64,000 nucleotides of DNA from Thermoleophilaceae bacterium (GCA_040901445.1 JBBDYQ010000015.1:248001-312000), one strand, 5' to 3'. Shown: positions 42,877 through 52,183, counted from the stretch's first letter. The notes: a model not told the origin generated them from the sequence alone. A program made the numbers and translations.

Positions 42877-44163
42877 TCAGCCCTCAGGGCAGGTTGCGGG
42901 AAGTCCGACGTTGACGTTCAGGAGCATGGCGATCTCGCCGAAGGCACCTTCGCTTGACCTGCAGGAGGCCGCAAGCATCACCCTGGCCACTCCGCCGTGC
43001 GCGTCGCCCGAGAGGGCCCCAGCGTCAAGCCAGTTGTGTGCCCACCACGCGAGCCAGAAGAGGAACCCCTCGTCGTCACCGGGCGGGTTGTAGGCCAGTT
43101 CGTTGAAGGCGTAGTTCAAAGCCTGAAGGGCGCTCGTCATGTTCGGCGCGAGGGCCGCAAGCCTGGAGGTCGCGGTACCGAGGTCGCGCACGAGCGGCTG
43201 CGCCTCGACCACGAGCGGCCGTACCTGGCGTAACAGAGTTGACCTTGTCGCATCCGCGAACGGGCGCAGCGCCGCAAAGGTGGCCGGCAGCTGCCGCACC
43301 GGCGGCAGGAGGGCGTCCAAGGTGGGGCGCAGCTCATCGGCGAGGGTGGCCGCGTGGCCGAGGGTCGCCCGGGTGCTCTCCAGGGTGCCCGGCAGCCTGG
43401 CGAGGGCCCGACGCAGCGGCGCCTCCTGCTCTGCGAGCGCTTGCAACGTCTGGTTGCCCGCCACGACGAGGCCGGCGAGCTCCTCGTCGCGCGAGGCGGC
43501 GCGGGTGACGACTGCCAGGTTGTGCACTAGCCGCGCGAGCGGCCTGCGCCGCTGCGCGAGCGCCTCGGTGATCTGGCGTACCTGTGCGGTCGTGGGGCCG
43601 AGCGCGCGCAGCATGCGGCGGATGTTCTCCCCCTGGTCTCGGGTTCCCCTGTCGAGCGCAGCGATCAGCGAGGTCAGGTAGGTACGCGTGTCCGCGTCAA
43701 GCGAGGCGAGGAATTCGCTCAGGGGTACCGGCGTGCTCGTCCGGGCCGTCCTGATGGTGGCGCGCTCTCGCAGAGCCGGCGCGGGCGGCCCGCCCGGGTC
43801 GAGCTCGATCCGCATGTCCTTGAGCGGTGTGATCGGCTCGAGCGATGCGGTCGCGTTGGCGTATACGCGCGGTAGCTGGTCGTGCTCGATCTCCAGTGTC
43901 ACGAGCGCGTTGGCGTCCGTGGTGTGCTCAGTCCGGACGACCGAGCCGACCGCCACACCGGCGACGGTTACTGGCTGACCGATTCCCGGCGCAACGCCGT
44001 CTGCCTCGGTCAGCTCGATCCGGACCTCGTACACGGACCGCCACGGGTCAGGGCCCCCTTGACCCTGGTTTGACAGCACATAGACCGCGCACGCGACGCC
44101 GATGAGCGCGAGCGCCGCGAGAACGACATAATAACGCAGCACGAGCCTGGACCGATCGCGCAC
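42877..44163 (-). CDS. mceE: MCE-domain protein (MceE-type)
   Basis: The GTG at 44163 overlaps the upstream stop by one base (TAGTG) and gives 428 residues. One N-terminal membrane helix (YYVVLAALALIGVACAVYVL) precedes the MCE domain (YEVRIELTEADGVAPGIGQP, LKDMRIELDPG). In other mce operons the E protein is usually a lipoprotein; here a Cys lies within the helix (GVAC), but the lipobox is not canonical, so lipidation is uncertain. A long alpha-helical needle region follows, then a hydrophobic FLFWLAWWAHNWLDAGAL tail. Confidence 0.85.
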   Translation of the reverse strand: MRDRSRLVLRYYVVLAALALIGVACAVYVLSNQGQGGPDPWRSVYEVRIELTEADGVAPGIGQPVTVAGVAVGSVVRTEHTTDANALVTLEIEHDQLPRVYANATASLEPITPLKDMRIELDPGGPPAPALRERATIRTARTSTPVPLSEFLASLDADTRTYLTSLIAALDRGTRDQGENIRRMLRALGPTTAQVRQITEALAQRRRPLARLVHNLAVVTRAASRDEELAGLVVAGNQTLQALAEQEAPLRRALARLPGTLESTRATLGHAATLADELRPTLDALLPPVRQLPATFAALRPFADATRSTLLRQVRPLVVEAQPLVRDLGTATSRLAALAPNMTSALQALNYAFNELAYNPPGDDEGFLFWLAWWAHNWLDAGALSGDAHGGVARVMLAASCRSSEGAFGEIAMLLNVNVGLPATCPEG

Positions 44164-45749
44164 TAGCCGCGTCCACCTCGCCTCTGGTGCTCTCGTGTGA
44201 GCTCCCGCAGGCCGCGCAGCACCTCTGTGCTGTCCTGCTCGAGCAGCGCGGCTCGCAGACTTCGCTCCGTCGCGGTCGGTGGCTGCGCGACCATCGAGCT
44301 CGGTCGTGGCGGCGGCCCGCTCTTGCGAGACGGGATGTTGAGGTTCGGGACCTCCTGATCGATGCAGCGTGCGTCGGGTCGATACTGCGGGTCGACCCCG
44401 AAGCCAAGCCATGTGGGGCTGACCCCCTCGATCGCGCCCCTCGTCATGACCTCGCCCACGCCCGGGAGGTTGTAGGTCACGGTCCGTTCGTCCTGGCTGA
44501 CACCGAGTCGGAGGGTCGTACCGTTGCCGTCGAAGCCCTGCGCGATGCCGGCCAGACCGGCGCCCATGTGCAGGAACTCCTGCCACACCGGTTGTCCCGA
44601 TGTGCGAGGGCCGTCCTCGATCGTCTGGTTGAACGTCGGGATCACGTTCTGGCTCACGCACTTGCTCACAGGCGTGACCAGCGGGAGGAGCGATCCGAGG
44701 CGTCGATTGAGCGTGGGCAGGTTGGCGCTGACCGGCTCGAGCGCGGTAAGCAAGCTGGGCAGCTCACGATCGCGCATCAGCAGCTCCAACTGGGTCAGCG
44801 CTCCGTTGGCCTTTCGCAGCGTGACTGGCGCCGCGCGCAGCGTTGGGCGCAGCGCCTGCGTGAATCTCGTTAGCGCCGGGAGCGCTGCGTCGACGGACCT
44901 CAGGCTGGCCGGCGCGACACGAAGCACACCGTCGAGCTCACGGATGCTCGCGGCTAGCGCTCGGTCGTGGCCGGCGAGCGCGCCGAAGACGCGGTTGTAG
45001 TTCGTGACGAAGTCGGCGAGGGCCGCGGGATCCTGTGCCAGCTGCGCTGCGAAGTTGCCCGACGACCCGATTGCACGGCGTAGGTCGCCCGGTCGCGTCC
45101 CGCGCGAGGCTCTGGCAACCTGGCTGATGCTCAGAACTGCTCCGTCGAGCTCACGGACCGCGCGTCGAAGGCCCTCATGCCCCGCCCGGCTTGAGCCCTG
45201 GCTCCCATCGCGACCAGTGCCGAGCCCCCTCGCGAGCTCGGCGAATGTGCTCTTCAGGGCGTTGCGGGTCGGCCGGGTGAGCACGTCCAGCACCTGGTTG
45301 AGCTGCACCGCCACCGTGGTGCGCTCCAAGGGGATCGTTGCGCCAGAGCGCAGCTCGGGTGCACTCGGCGTTCCCGGGTTGACCTTGACGTAGTCGTTGC
45401 CCTCGAGCGCCAGCCGCGGCAGGATCGCGAGCGTGGCGTCCGTACGGATCGGCACGCCGCGGTCATCGATCCGCATCACCGCGATCGAGGTGTGGTCCGG
45501 GCCCTGCTCGATCCTCTCGACCTCGCCGATGCGAAGCCCGGCGATACGCACGTCGCTGCCTGATCTGAGCTGGTTGGCACTCGAGAAGACCCCCCGCACC
45601 TCGAACTTCTCGCCGAAGGGGAGTCCGGCGAAGACGGCGTACGTCAGGCCGACGATGGCCAGCGCGAGAACCACCGCCGCACGCAAGTGCTGACGCCTCC
45701 GATCATGGGTCTGGACACGTCGGCGGGGCCTGTTGAGCGAACTCGTCAT
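44163..45749 (-). CDS. mceD: MCE-domain protein (MceD-type)
   Basis: This 528-residue protein has an Arg-rich cytoplasmic N-terminus (NRPRRRVQTHDRRRQ) followed by one membrane helix (LRAAVVLALAIVGLTYAVFA), then the MCE domain (VFSSANQLRSGSDVRIAGL, ALEGNDYVKVNPG) and a long helical segment. The Pro-rich C-terminal end contains SRKSGPPPRPSSMVAQPP. It overlaps mceC by 4 bases and mceE by one base, so translation is coupled. Confidence 0.87.
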   Translation of the reverse strand: MTSSLNRPRRRVQTHDRRRQHLRAAVVLALAIVGLTYAVFAGLPFGEKFEVRGVFSSANQLRSGSDVRIAGLRIGEVERIEQGPDHTSIAVMRIDDRGVPIRTDATLAILPRLALEGNDYVKVNPGTPSAPELRSGATIPLERTTVAVQLNQVLDVLTRPTRNALKSTFAELARGLGTGRDGSQGSSRAGHEGLRRAVRELDGAVLSISQVARASRGTRPGDLRRAIGSSGNFAAQLAQDPAALADFVTNYNRVFGALAGHDRALAASIRELDGVLRVAPASLRSVDAALPALTRFTQALRPTLRAAPVTLRKANGALTQLELLMRDRELPSLLTALEPVSANLPTLNRRLGSLLPLVTPVSKCVSQNVIPTFNQTIEDGPRTSGQPVWQEFLHMGAGLAGIAQGFDGNGTTLRLGVSQDERTVTYNLPGVGEVMTRGAIEGVSPTWLGFGVDPQYRPDARCIDQEVPNLNIPSRKSGPPPRPSSMVAQPPTATERSLRAALLEQDSTEVLRGLRELTREHQRRGGRG

Positions 45750-47194
45750 GGCGTCCAGCCCTCGGGAGGCTCGAGCAGGCCAGCCCGCCGCGCGCGTTCC
45801 CGGGCACCGGGTGGTGGGTCAGTGTCCGGGTGCCGGGTGCTCTGATAGCCCGGCGGGTTGCTGAGCACCTGGGTCACGCCATCGTGGGGCTCGTTGCCAG
45901 ACTCGCATTCATTGGCGTTCTCGTGCGGGAGGTAGTTGATCCCGATGTTGGGGGAAGGCTTACTGTTCTGGAACGCCTCGTTCTCGGCACCGCTAGTGGT
46001 GGTTGCGAGGTTTACGAAGGTCGGTCCCTCGCCCATCCCGATGGTGCCGCTTGATTCGGCGAAGTACTGAGCCCATATCGCGATGACGTTGCAGGCCCGT
46101 TGAGCGGGTGTCAGCACCTGCAGCGTCGTGCCGGCGGCACGGACCGTGTCGGTGAGCTTCCGGAGCGCGCCGTCGGTCGAGCGCAGGCGGGTGACATCCT
46201 CGAGTGTCGCCAGCGTGGTTCGGAGTCGCCGAGCGAGCGGGGGCAGCTGGCGCAGCGGCAAGACGCCCGCGTCCAGGCTGGCGTTGAGCCGAGTCAGCGC
46301 GTGCGGCAGAAGCGTCGCCGCCGGTCTGAGGTCGTCGGCCAGCTGGGCAAGCCCGTCGAGCGACGGCTGGAGCCGGGTGAGCGCCGAGGTAACGGCGCTC
46401 TCCGTCGGTGGCAGCGCCTCGATCGTCGCGGCAAGCGCGGATCGCTCACTGACGAGGGCACCGAAAGTCTCAGAACCGCCAGCGACGAGCCCTCCCAGCT
46501 CGCGGCTGACCGGGGCCAGGGCCCCCGAGAAGGATTGGTACCCGCGGATGAACCCGCGCAGCCGCGTGTCGGGCGCGGCAAGCACGTGTGACACGCGTGT
46601 CAGTGGCGGCAGCAGGTCCGCGAGCGACGCGAGGGCCGTGTTGAGGGCGGGACCCCGCCCGGCAAAGCCCGCGCCCAGCTCCCCCAGCGTGCTCTGGATG
46701 TGGCGGGCGGTGGAGCGCTCGAAGACATCGAACAGGTCGGTCAAGTCGACGGGGCTGGTCGCGGGGCGCAGCGGCAGGGTTCCGCTCTCCGGGACCTTGC
46801 GGGAACTGCGACCTGGGGTGAGATCGACGTAGCTCGCGCCGAGGACAGAGGCCTGGCGAACCCGCACCTTGGTATTGGTCGGCAGGGGACCGGCCGACGG
46901 ATCGAGCGACAGCTTGACGCGGGCGAACGCCCGCCTGCCCTGGCGCGGGGGTAGCGCGGTGACGCTCGAGACCCTCCCGACGCGGACCCCCCTGATCCGC
47001 ACCGCGTCGGTCTCGGTCAGCCTGGTGGCGTTCGGCAGCTCGACATAGACGTCGTAGCTCGATTCCCACGGCAGCCCGCGGCTGGCCGTGTAGGAGACGT
47101 AGAAGACGACGGCAAGCACCGCTGCCGCGGCGAGACCGGCCCACCGGTGGAGTCCCTCGCGCCTGCGCCACCGCTGTCCGCGTCCCGAGATCAC
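45746..47194 (-). CDS. mceC: MCE-domain protein (MceC-type)
   Basis: The GTG at 47194 overlaps the mceB stop by 4 bases and gives 482 residues. A membrane helix (WAGLAAAAVLAVVFYVSY) is followed by the MCE domain (YDVYVELPNATRLTETDAVR, ASVLGASYVDLTPG). Downstream come repeated helical segments (STLGELGAGFAGRGPALN). The C-terminal region contains a Cys and Asn-rich stretch (NYLPHENANECESGNEP), unlike the other five subunits. Confidence 0.87.
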   Translation of the reverse strand: MISGRGQRWRRREGLHRWAGLAAAAVLAVVFYVSYTASRGLPWESSYDVYVELPNATRLTETDAVRIRGVRVGRVSSVTALPPRQGRRAFARVKLSLDPSAGPLPTNTKVRVRQASVLGASYVDLTPGRSSRKVPESGTLPLRPATSPVDLTDLFDVFERSTARHIQSTLGELGAGFAGRGPALNTALASLADLLPPLTRVSHVLAAPDTRLRGFIRGYQSFSGALAPVSRELGGLVAGGSETFGALVSERSALAATIEALPPTESAVTSALTRLQPSLDGLAQLADDLRPAATLLPHALTRLNASLDAGVLPLRQLPPLARRLRTTLATLEDVTRLRSTDGALRKLTDTVRAAGTTLQVLTPAQRACNVIAIWAQYFAESSGTIGMGEGPTFVNLATTTSGAENEAFQNSKPSPNIGINYLPHENANECESGNEPHDGVTQVLSNPPGYQSTRHPDTDPPPGARERARRAGLLEPPEGWTP

Positions 47195-48525
47195 TTCAAC
47201 AGGTAATCCAGGAACGTTCGGAGTTGCTTCTCCGACATGGTGCGGTCGCCTGGCCCGGAACCGGATCCGCGGCCAGGAGCGTGAGTAGCCGGAGTTTGGC
47301 CCATGCCGGGCGCGTAGTAGGCGTGGCTGCACCCTGCAGTGGGTTCGGGACCAGGGGACTGGTTCTCGACTATGCAGCGGGGGAAGACGGAGCCGGCGAC
47401 GGCGACGAAGTGCGAGGTACGGTCATATCCCGCAGCCAAGTTCGCCAGGGTGTAGGTGAGGTCACCCAGACCTTCGAACCCACCCTGGTCACGGACGCTG
47501 AGGAGCAGCCTGTCGAGCTGCCTCGCGACCGGCTGAGCGCGTACGGCCAGCTTCCTAAGGTGTGAGAAGGCGGGTCGAGCCGGAGGAATCGCGCTGCGGC
47601 CGGTGGCCGCCGCGCTGCCGAGCGCACGCAGCGCGGGCACCGCGGGCTCCGCGAATGTGGGGAATGCGCGGTTGAAGTTGGTGAGCCCGGGAGCGGCGGC
47701 CCGGAGGCGCCGGAGGAGGGGCACCCCGGTCTGGCTAACGCGCTTGATGGGAGCGAGCGAGCGGTCGAGCGCGTCGAGCATCGCCGGCAGCCGCCGGATC
47801 GCCTGCCCAAGCGCCCCGCGGCGCGAAGCGGTGGTGCGAACGACGGTGGCGGAACGGCCAACGAAGGCGCGGAGCTCGTCGTCGCGCGCGGCGAGTTCGT
47901 CGAGCACGCGATCCGTCTGACCAACGGCGTCGGCGAGTAGTTCGCGTTGGCTGGCCAGGATCGAGAGCGCCCGGCGAGCTTGCGTCAGCGCAGGGTTGGA
48001 TCGCCGCAGGATCGCGTTGAGGTCTTCGCCGCGCCCGGCGGTTCCGAGGCCGAGCTCGTTGAACAGGATCCTGAGCCGCTGAGAAGCAGGGGCCGAGAAG
48101 GTGTTGAGCAGGTCCTGAAGCGAGGCTGGCACTGCGGTCGACCTCAGCGTCACGGTCGGCACGCCCGACGCGCCGCGGGACAAGGCGGGTTGCCGCGCGG
48201 ACCCCGGATCGCACTCGACGAAGTTCTCGCTGATCAGTCCCTGCGGCAGGATCCGACAGCTCGCGTCGGCGTGGAAGGGCGCGAACCGGCGCTCGATCCT
48301 CAGCTCCATCCGCGCCTTGTAGCCACCCCCGCCACGCGCCTCGAGCTCGAGCGCCTCGACTTTCCCGGCCTCCGCGCCGGCGATCTTCACCGACTGGCCG
48401 GGCACCATGCCCTTCGCGGTGTCGAAGACCGCATGTACTCGGAACGTGGAGCTTTCTCCCTGACGCGTCGCTACGACCGCGCCGCCGGCCGCTAGCAAGG
48501 CGATGAGCATCGCGACGCGTCTCAC
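47191..48525 (-). CDS. mceB: MCE-domain protein (MceB-type)
   Basis: The GTG at 48525 overlaps the mceA stop by 4 bases and gives 444 residues. The N-terminal segment (VAMLIALLAAGGAVVATRQ) is a short membrane anchor, followed by the MCE domain (HAVFDTAKGMVPGQSVKIAG, LISENFVECDPGSA). The needle-forming helices follow, and the C-terminus carries a Gly/Pro-rich linker before TMSEKQLRTFLDYLL. Confidence 0.87.
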   Translation of the reverse strand: MRRVAMLIALLAAGGAVVATRQGESSTFRVHAVFDTAKGMVPGQSVKIAGAEAGKVEALELEARGGGGYKARMELRIERRFAPFHADASCRILPQGLISENFVECDPGSARQPALSRGASGVPTVTLRSTAVPASLQDLLNTFSAPASQRLRILFNELGLGTAGRGEDLNAILRRSNPALTQARRALSILASQRELLADAVGQTDRVLDELAARDDELRAFVGRSATVVRTTASRRGALGQAIRRLPAMLDALDRSLAPIKRVSQTGVPLLRRLRAAAPGLTNFNRAFPTFAEPAVPALRALGSAAATGRSAIPPARPAFSHLRKLAVRAQPVARQLDRLLLSVRDQGGFEGLGDLTYTLANLAAGYDRTSHFVAVAGSVFPRCIVENQSPGPEPTAGCSHAYYAPGMGQTPATHAPGRGSGSGPGDRTMSEKQLRTFLDYLLK

Positions 48526-49955
48526 GGTTGGTTCACGCTCGCGGGGATGCTGTGCGCCGGGTTGCACAGCAACGGATCGGGGATCCACGGGCTCGAGCCG
48601 TCGGGCGCGGGCGGCGCGTTGGCGCCGGGACAGCGCGCGTCCAGTCCCCTTTGCAGCTTGAAGAGCCCCGGAACCGACGCGAGCTCGTCCAGGGGGCCCG
48701 TGCGACCCAGGCCGGCGAAGAGCGTCTCCGGGGGCTCGGAGAACGCGATGTGGATGTAGTGGCCGGACTTGTTGTAGGTGCCACTTGCGACCGTAACGAG
48801 GCCGTTCAGAATTCCGAGGAGAAAGTCCGGCCCATAGATGCGCAGGCCGCGAAGGACATGCCTCGAGTCTTGAAGCGCCGCACCGGTCGACTTCAGGGCT
48901 TCGATGGCGGGGCGCTGGAGGCGCGGGTATCCCAGGAGTGACTCACGCAGGCCTGGGAGCTGCTCGCGTAGCTGACTCACGACCGGGACGGCACGGGGCA
49001 ACATCGTGTTCAGGCGCTGGAGCAAGGTGCCAAGCGGCCTGCCTGCCGGTGGCACCTCCCGGAGGGCCGGCCGCATCGCGGTGACTGCCGTGGTCAGGTT
49101 TGCGAGGGTCCTGCGCCCCTGGCCGAGTACGGCGGGGGCTCGCACCAGCGCGTCGGCCAACGCCTCCCGCTCGCTCGCGATGGCTTCGAGCGTCCGCGCC
49201 GTGTTGCCGACTGCCGCCCGGAGGTCGCTTCGCCGCGAGCTGATCGCCCTCGCAGCCTGCGCTGCCTTGATCACGAGTCGCCCAATCTGGGCTCGATCGG
49301 ATGCCAGCTCTTCGGTGACACCCCTCACCTCGGCGAGCGCCGGGTCCAGCTTGGCGAGCATCCGGTTGAAGTAGCGCGACCCAGACCCCGCGTACACCTG
49401 CGCGCTGTTGGCGATCAGATCCCTGATGTCCGCCCGGGCCGACGGATCGAGTGAGCTAAGGACCGCGTCGAGGTCGACGATCCCGCTCGTCTGCGTAACG
49501 GGCAGCACGGCCCCGTCGCGCAAGCTAGGCGCCCCCGTCGGCCCCGGTGTGAGCTCGACGAAGTTATTGGTGAGCGTCGCGGAGCCGACCGCTCGGATGT
49601 CCGCCCGGAGGCCCCGGCGGAGCGGCAGGACGGTCTCATCCGTGATGGAGAGCGTGATGCCCGCGAGGCCGTCGGGCGTCAGGTCGACGCCGGAGATGCT
49701 CCCGACCTTCCGCCCGGCGATCCGCACATCGCCACCCTCGACCAGCCGGCCGGCGTTGTAGAAGTGCGCCTGAACCGTGTAGGAGCGTTTGCTTGGCCCG
49801 AACATGATCCAGGCCACGGCGACGATGGCGAGTGCCAAAGCGACGACCGCGACGTACCGCGGCGCCCCGTCGAGACCGGAGCCCGAGGGAGGGCCGCGGC
49901 TCGTACCCCGCGCCACGCCGGCTGGCATCCTCGCCCTGTTTTCTGTGAGGGTCAT
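48522..49955 (-). CDS. mceA: MCE-domain protein (MceA-type)
   Basis: The ATG at 49955 overlaps the yrbEB stop by 4 bases and gives 477 residues. Anchor helix YVAVVALALAIVAVAWIMF, then the MCE domain (VQAHFYNAGRLVEGGDVRIA, ATLTNNFVELTPGPTG). Helical blocks with SRRSDLRAAVGNTARTLEAI are typical of the shaft of Mce tubes. It is the first of six MCE subunits after the permease genes, the canonical A-F order. Confidence 0.88.
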   Translation of the reverse strand: MTLTENRARMPAGVARGTSRGPPSGSGLDGAPRYVAVVALALAIVAVAWIMFGPSKRSYTVQAHFYNAGRLVEGGDVRIAGRKVGSISGVDLTPDGLAGITLSITDETVLPLRRGLRADIRAVGSATLTNNFVELTPGPTGAPSLRDGAVLPVTQTSGIVDLDAVLSSLDPSARADIRDLIANSAQVYAGSGSRYFNRMLAKLDPALAEVRGVTEELASDRAQIGRLVIKAAQAARAISSRRSDLRAAVGNTARTLEAIASEREALADALVRAPAVLGQGRRTLANLTTAVTAMRPALREVPPAGRPLGTLLQRLNTMLPRAVPVVSQLREQLPGLRESLLGYPRLQRPAIEALKSTGAALQDSRHVLRGLRIYGPDFLLGILNGLVTVASGTYNKSGHYIHIAFSEPPETLFAGLGRTGPLDELASVPGLFKLQRGLDARCPGANAPPAPDGSSPWIPDPLLCNPAHSIPASVNQP

Positions 49956-50794
49956 CCGCCAACCGGCAATCCGGCGTCTTCGCCCCAGAACGCTTGACTG
50001 GTCAGGATCCCGATGAAATGGATCCCTATGAGGTTCACGATCATCGCCCTCGCCGTGGCGTGGCCCACCTCGACTGGACCGCCCCGGACCGTATAGCCGT
50101 AATAGCAACCCACGAGCACGACAAAGGTCGCCATGGCCATGCCCTTGACTCCAGAGAAGAGGTAGTCAGTCGCGTTCTGGTACTTCCAGAAGAGCTCGAA
50201 ATAGCCGCCTGCCGAGACCTGGCCGATCTGCACCACGACCACCAAGAATGACGCCACGTAGGACGCGACAACAGCGATGGCGTACACGAAGGGCAAGATC
50301 AGCCACGAGGCCAACAGCCGGGTCGAGCCTAGGTAGACGAGCGAGTCGAGCCCCATTACGTCCAACGCGTCTATCTCTTCCGTGATGCGCATGGTGCCGA
50401 GCTCGGCCACGAAGCCCGTACTGACCTTCGCCGCCATCATGTAGGCGAAGGCATACGGTGTGAGTTCGCGGAGGTTCCCGACGGCCGTCCCCACGGCGGC
50501 CAACGAGGGAGCTCCAACCAGGCGAGCGCCATACGATGACTCGACACCGACAACGAGGCCGAAGCCGAAGGCGAGCCCGATCACGAGGAGCACCGAGCCC
50601 GTGGTGACCGCAAGTAGGTAGGACTGCCGGAGCACTTCCGTCCAGTACGGGCGCACCCGTCCGCTTAGTACGCCGCGGCCCACCTGCCACCAGAAGTAGG
50701 GCTGCGCGCCGGAAGCGGGCACCCCGGCCCCCAAACGCTCGCCGATCGCTCGCACGAACCGGGGTACGGTTCTTGTCGGACTCAGCGCGCTCAT
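49952..50794 (-). CDS. yrbEB: YrbE/MlaE-family ABC permease, second subunit
   Basis: This 280-residue permease starts at the ATG at 50794, overlapping the first permease by 4 bases. Five to six membrane helices and the MlaE signature (ELTPYAFAYMMAAKVSTGFV, ELGTMRITEEIDALDVMGLD) are present. It pairs with YrbEA to form the inner-membrane channel of the Mce lipid importer. The ATPase (MceG/Mkl) is not in the window, as is usual, because one MceG serves all mce loci. Confidence 0.9.
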   Translation of the reverse strand: MSALSPTRTVPRFVRAIGERLGAGVPASGAQPYFWWQVGRGVLSGRVRPYWTEVLRQSYLLAVTTGSVLLVIGLAFGFGLVVGVESSYGARLVGAPSLAAVGTAVGNLRELTPYAFAYMMAAKVSTGFVAELGTMRITEEIDALDVMGLDSLVYLGSTRLLASWLILPFVYAIAVVASYVASFLVVVVQIGQVSAGGYFELFWKYQNATDYLFSGVKGMAMATFVVLVGCYYGYTVRGGPVEVGHATARAMIVNLIGIHFIGILTSQAFWGEDAGLPVGG

Positions 50795-51564
50795 CCCCGC
50801 GGCTCCGAGAGGATCGGCTGCGTGGCGAGCAGCAGTTGCGTAAACACGAAGTCGATCGCGGCAATGGCGAGGAAGCAGATCACGATGGACTGGTTCACCG
50901 CACGACCCACTCCCTCCGGTCCGCCGGACACGTTCAGACCCTTGTAACAGCAGACGATCGCGATCATCGCGCCGTAGAGCCCGGCCTTTATGAACGAGCC
51001 CGCGAACTCGATGGTGCTCGCACTGCCGAAGAACGAGGCGAGGAACGGGCCGAAGCTTTGTTGATGCTGTGCAAGGACGAGCAGCGCACCCAGCATGCCG
51101 CTCACGAGCGCAAACACGTTGAACAGCACCGCACACGTGGCGATGACGAACAGCCGCGGTGCCACCAAGTTCTTGACCTCATCGACCCCGAGCACGTTGA
51201 GCGCGGCCACCTCCTCCCGGACCACGCGTGCGCCAAGATCGGCGCAGATGGCGGTCCCCGCCACGCCGGCCAGTACCACTGCGCTCGTCAACGGCGCGAA
51301 CAAGCGGGTCACGACCAGCTGCCACAAGGCACCCATCCGGTCAAAGGCCCCGAAGAGACCGAAGAACCCGGATACCTGGATGCCCGCCGGCCCGAAGGAC
51401 AGCGCGAACGACACGAGAAGGAGCGGAAACCAACAGATCCTCAGCGTGAAGCGGAACTGCGAGACGAGCTCCGGCCCGAAGGTGAAGGGGGGGCGCAGCC
51501 CGCGGTTGAGCGTCCGCGCGAGCAACACGGTCATCCGCCCGAGCTCCATGAGCGGCCCGGGCAT
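50791..51564 (-). CDS. yrbEA: YrbE/MlaE-family ABC permease, first subunit
   Basis: The ATG at 51564 (MPGPLMELGRMTVLLARTL) gives 257 residues, the family's usual length. Helices and the MlaE motif (ICADLGARVVREEVAALNVL followed by GVDEVKNLVAPRL) are clear. The frame is open further upstream, and a GTG at 51729 would add a 55-residue basic extension; no good ribosome-binding site was seen at either. If 51564 is correct, the leader between operator site 4 and the start is about 200 bases long, unlike the 18-23 bases at the other sites. Confidence 0.88.
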   Translation of the reverse strand: MPGPLMELGRMTVLLARTLNRGLRPPFTFGPELVSQFRFTLRICWFPLLLVSFALSFGPAGIQVSGFFGLFGAFDRMGALWQLVVTRLFAPLTSAVVLAGVAGTAICADLGARVVREEVAALNVLGVDEVKNLVAPRLFVIATCAVLFNVFALVSGMLGALLVLAQHQQSFGPFLASFFGSASTIEFAGSFIKAGLYGAMIAIVCCYKGLNVSGGPEGVGRAVNQSIVICFLAIAAIDFVFTQLLLATQPILSEPRG

Positions 51565-51854
51565 CGAAATTTTGGGTAGGCGCGTCCCGCGCGCCGTCGC
51601 GGCGGCTTCTGTCAGGCGGCGAGTTCTTCGGACGTTCAAGCGGCGTCCCCGCTCAACGCCAGCTTGGTCCTGTCCGCTCGCAGCATTCCTTTTCGCACTG
51701 GCCAACCTCCCGCCTCGCCCCGCTGTCACCCTAGCCAAAGACCGGCAGCAGTACGCCACCAACCAACCGATCGGTAGGTTAGGCGGCGGTTATGCGTATG
51801 TCAAGGAGGAACTGCCGGCGTGCTCCCTTCGGTCAAGCAGCGGTTCGTCTGTCG
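51565..51854. other. Leader and promoter region of the mce operon
   Basis: These 290 bases hold operator site 4 and probably the mce promoter. The first part (to about 51720) may be coding if yrbEA starts upstream. No other gene is visible. Confidence 0.5.
51761..51780. promoter_or_regulatory. Operator site 4 of the shared 20-bp motif (mce operon promoter)
   Basis: AACCAACCGATCGGTAGGTT is an almost perfect 20-bp palindrome: nine of ten base pairs are symmetric, with one mismatch. It is the most symmetric of the four copies and lies upstream of yrbEA. It shares 17 of 20 bases with site 1. TetR-type repressors that control mce uptake together with catabolism are known (for example KstR and mce4 in mycobacteria), though their motif differs. 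Confidence 0.65.
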
Positions 51855-52019
51855 TCAGCGGCCAGGCTGCCCCGCGCGGCTCGGCTCCAGCCCGGCCACC
51901 AGGTCTGTTGAGACCATCGCCGGAATGACGCATGTCACGTCGACGCCCGTACCTCGAAGCTCGGCGCGGATCGTCTCGCGGAGGCCGACGACCCCGTACT
52001 TCGTAGCCGAATAGTGCGT
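51855..52019 (-). pseudogene. C-terminal fragment of a short-chain dehydrogenase
   Basis: The minus strand reads THYSATKYGVVGLRETIRAE, the SDR active-site Tyr-x-x-x-Lys, then VDVTCVIPAMVSTDLVAGLE and a stop. This closely matches the SDR at 29068 around its active site. Everything upstream of the active-site Tyr is missing, and the sequence breaks about 17 bases before the first tRNA-half repeat. It is a gene fragment left at an integration or recombination boundary. Confidence 0.65.
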
Positions 52020-52036
52020 ACCGGGTTCGCTCCGCG

Positions 52037-52088
52037 CCGGCACGACTGAAAATCGTGGTGTCGCCGGTTCGATTCCGGCCCTCGCCAT
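52037..52088 (+). repeat. tRNA-Phe 3'-half, left copy of a 52-bp direct repeat (att-like)
   Basis: The repeat contains an anticodon arm (CACGA-CTGAAAA-TCGTG, anticodon GAA), a 5-base variable region, a T arm (GCCGG-TTCGATT-CCGGC) and the 3' acceptor strand CCTCGCC-A. No matching 5' acceptor strand or D arm is present upstream, so it is not a functional tRNA gene. An identical copy is at 53619-53670. Duplicated tRNA 3' ends are the usual footprint of tyrosine-integrase attachment. Confidence 0.8.
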
Positions 52089-52183
52089 TCCGAGAGCGGC
52101 CGACCCCGCCGCTCCATCCAGGTACTCGCCACGGCACTCGTATGCAGGTTGTGAAACATGCATACAGCGGCTACGCTGAGTGC

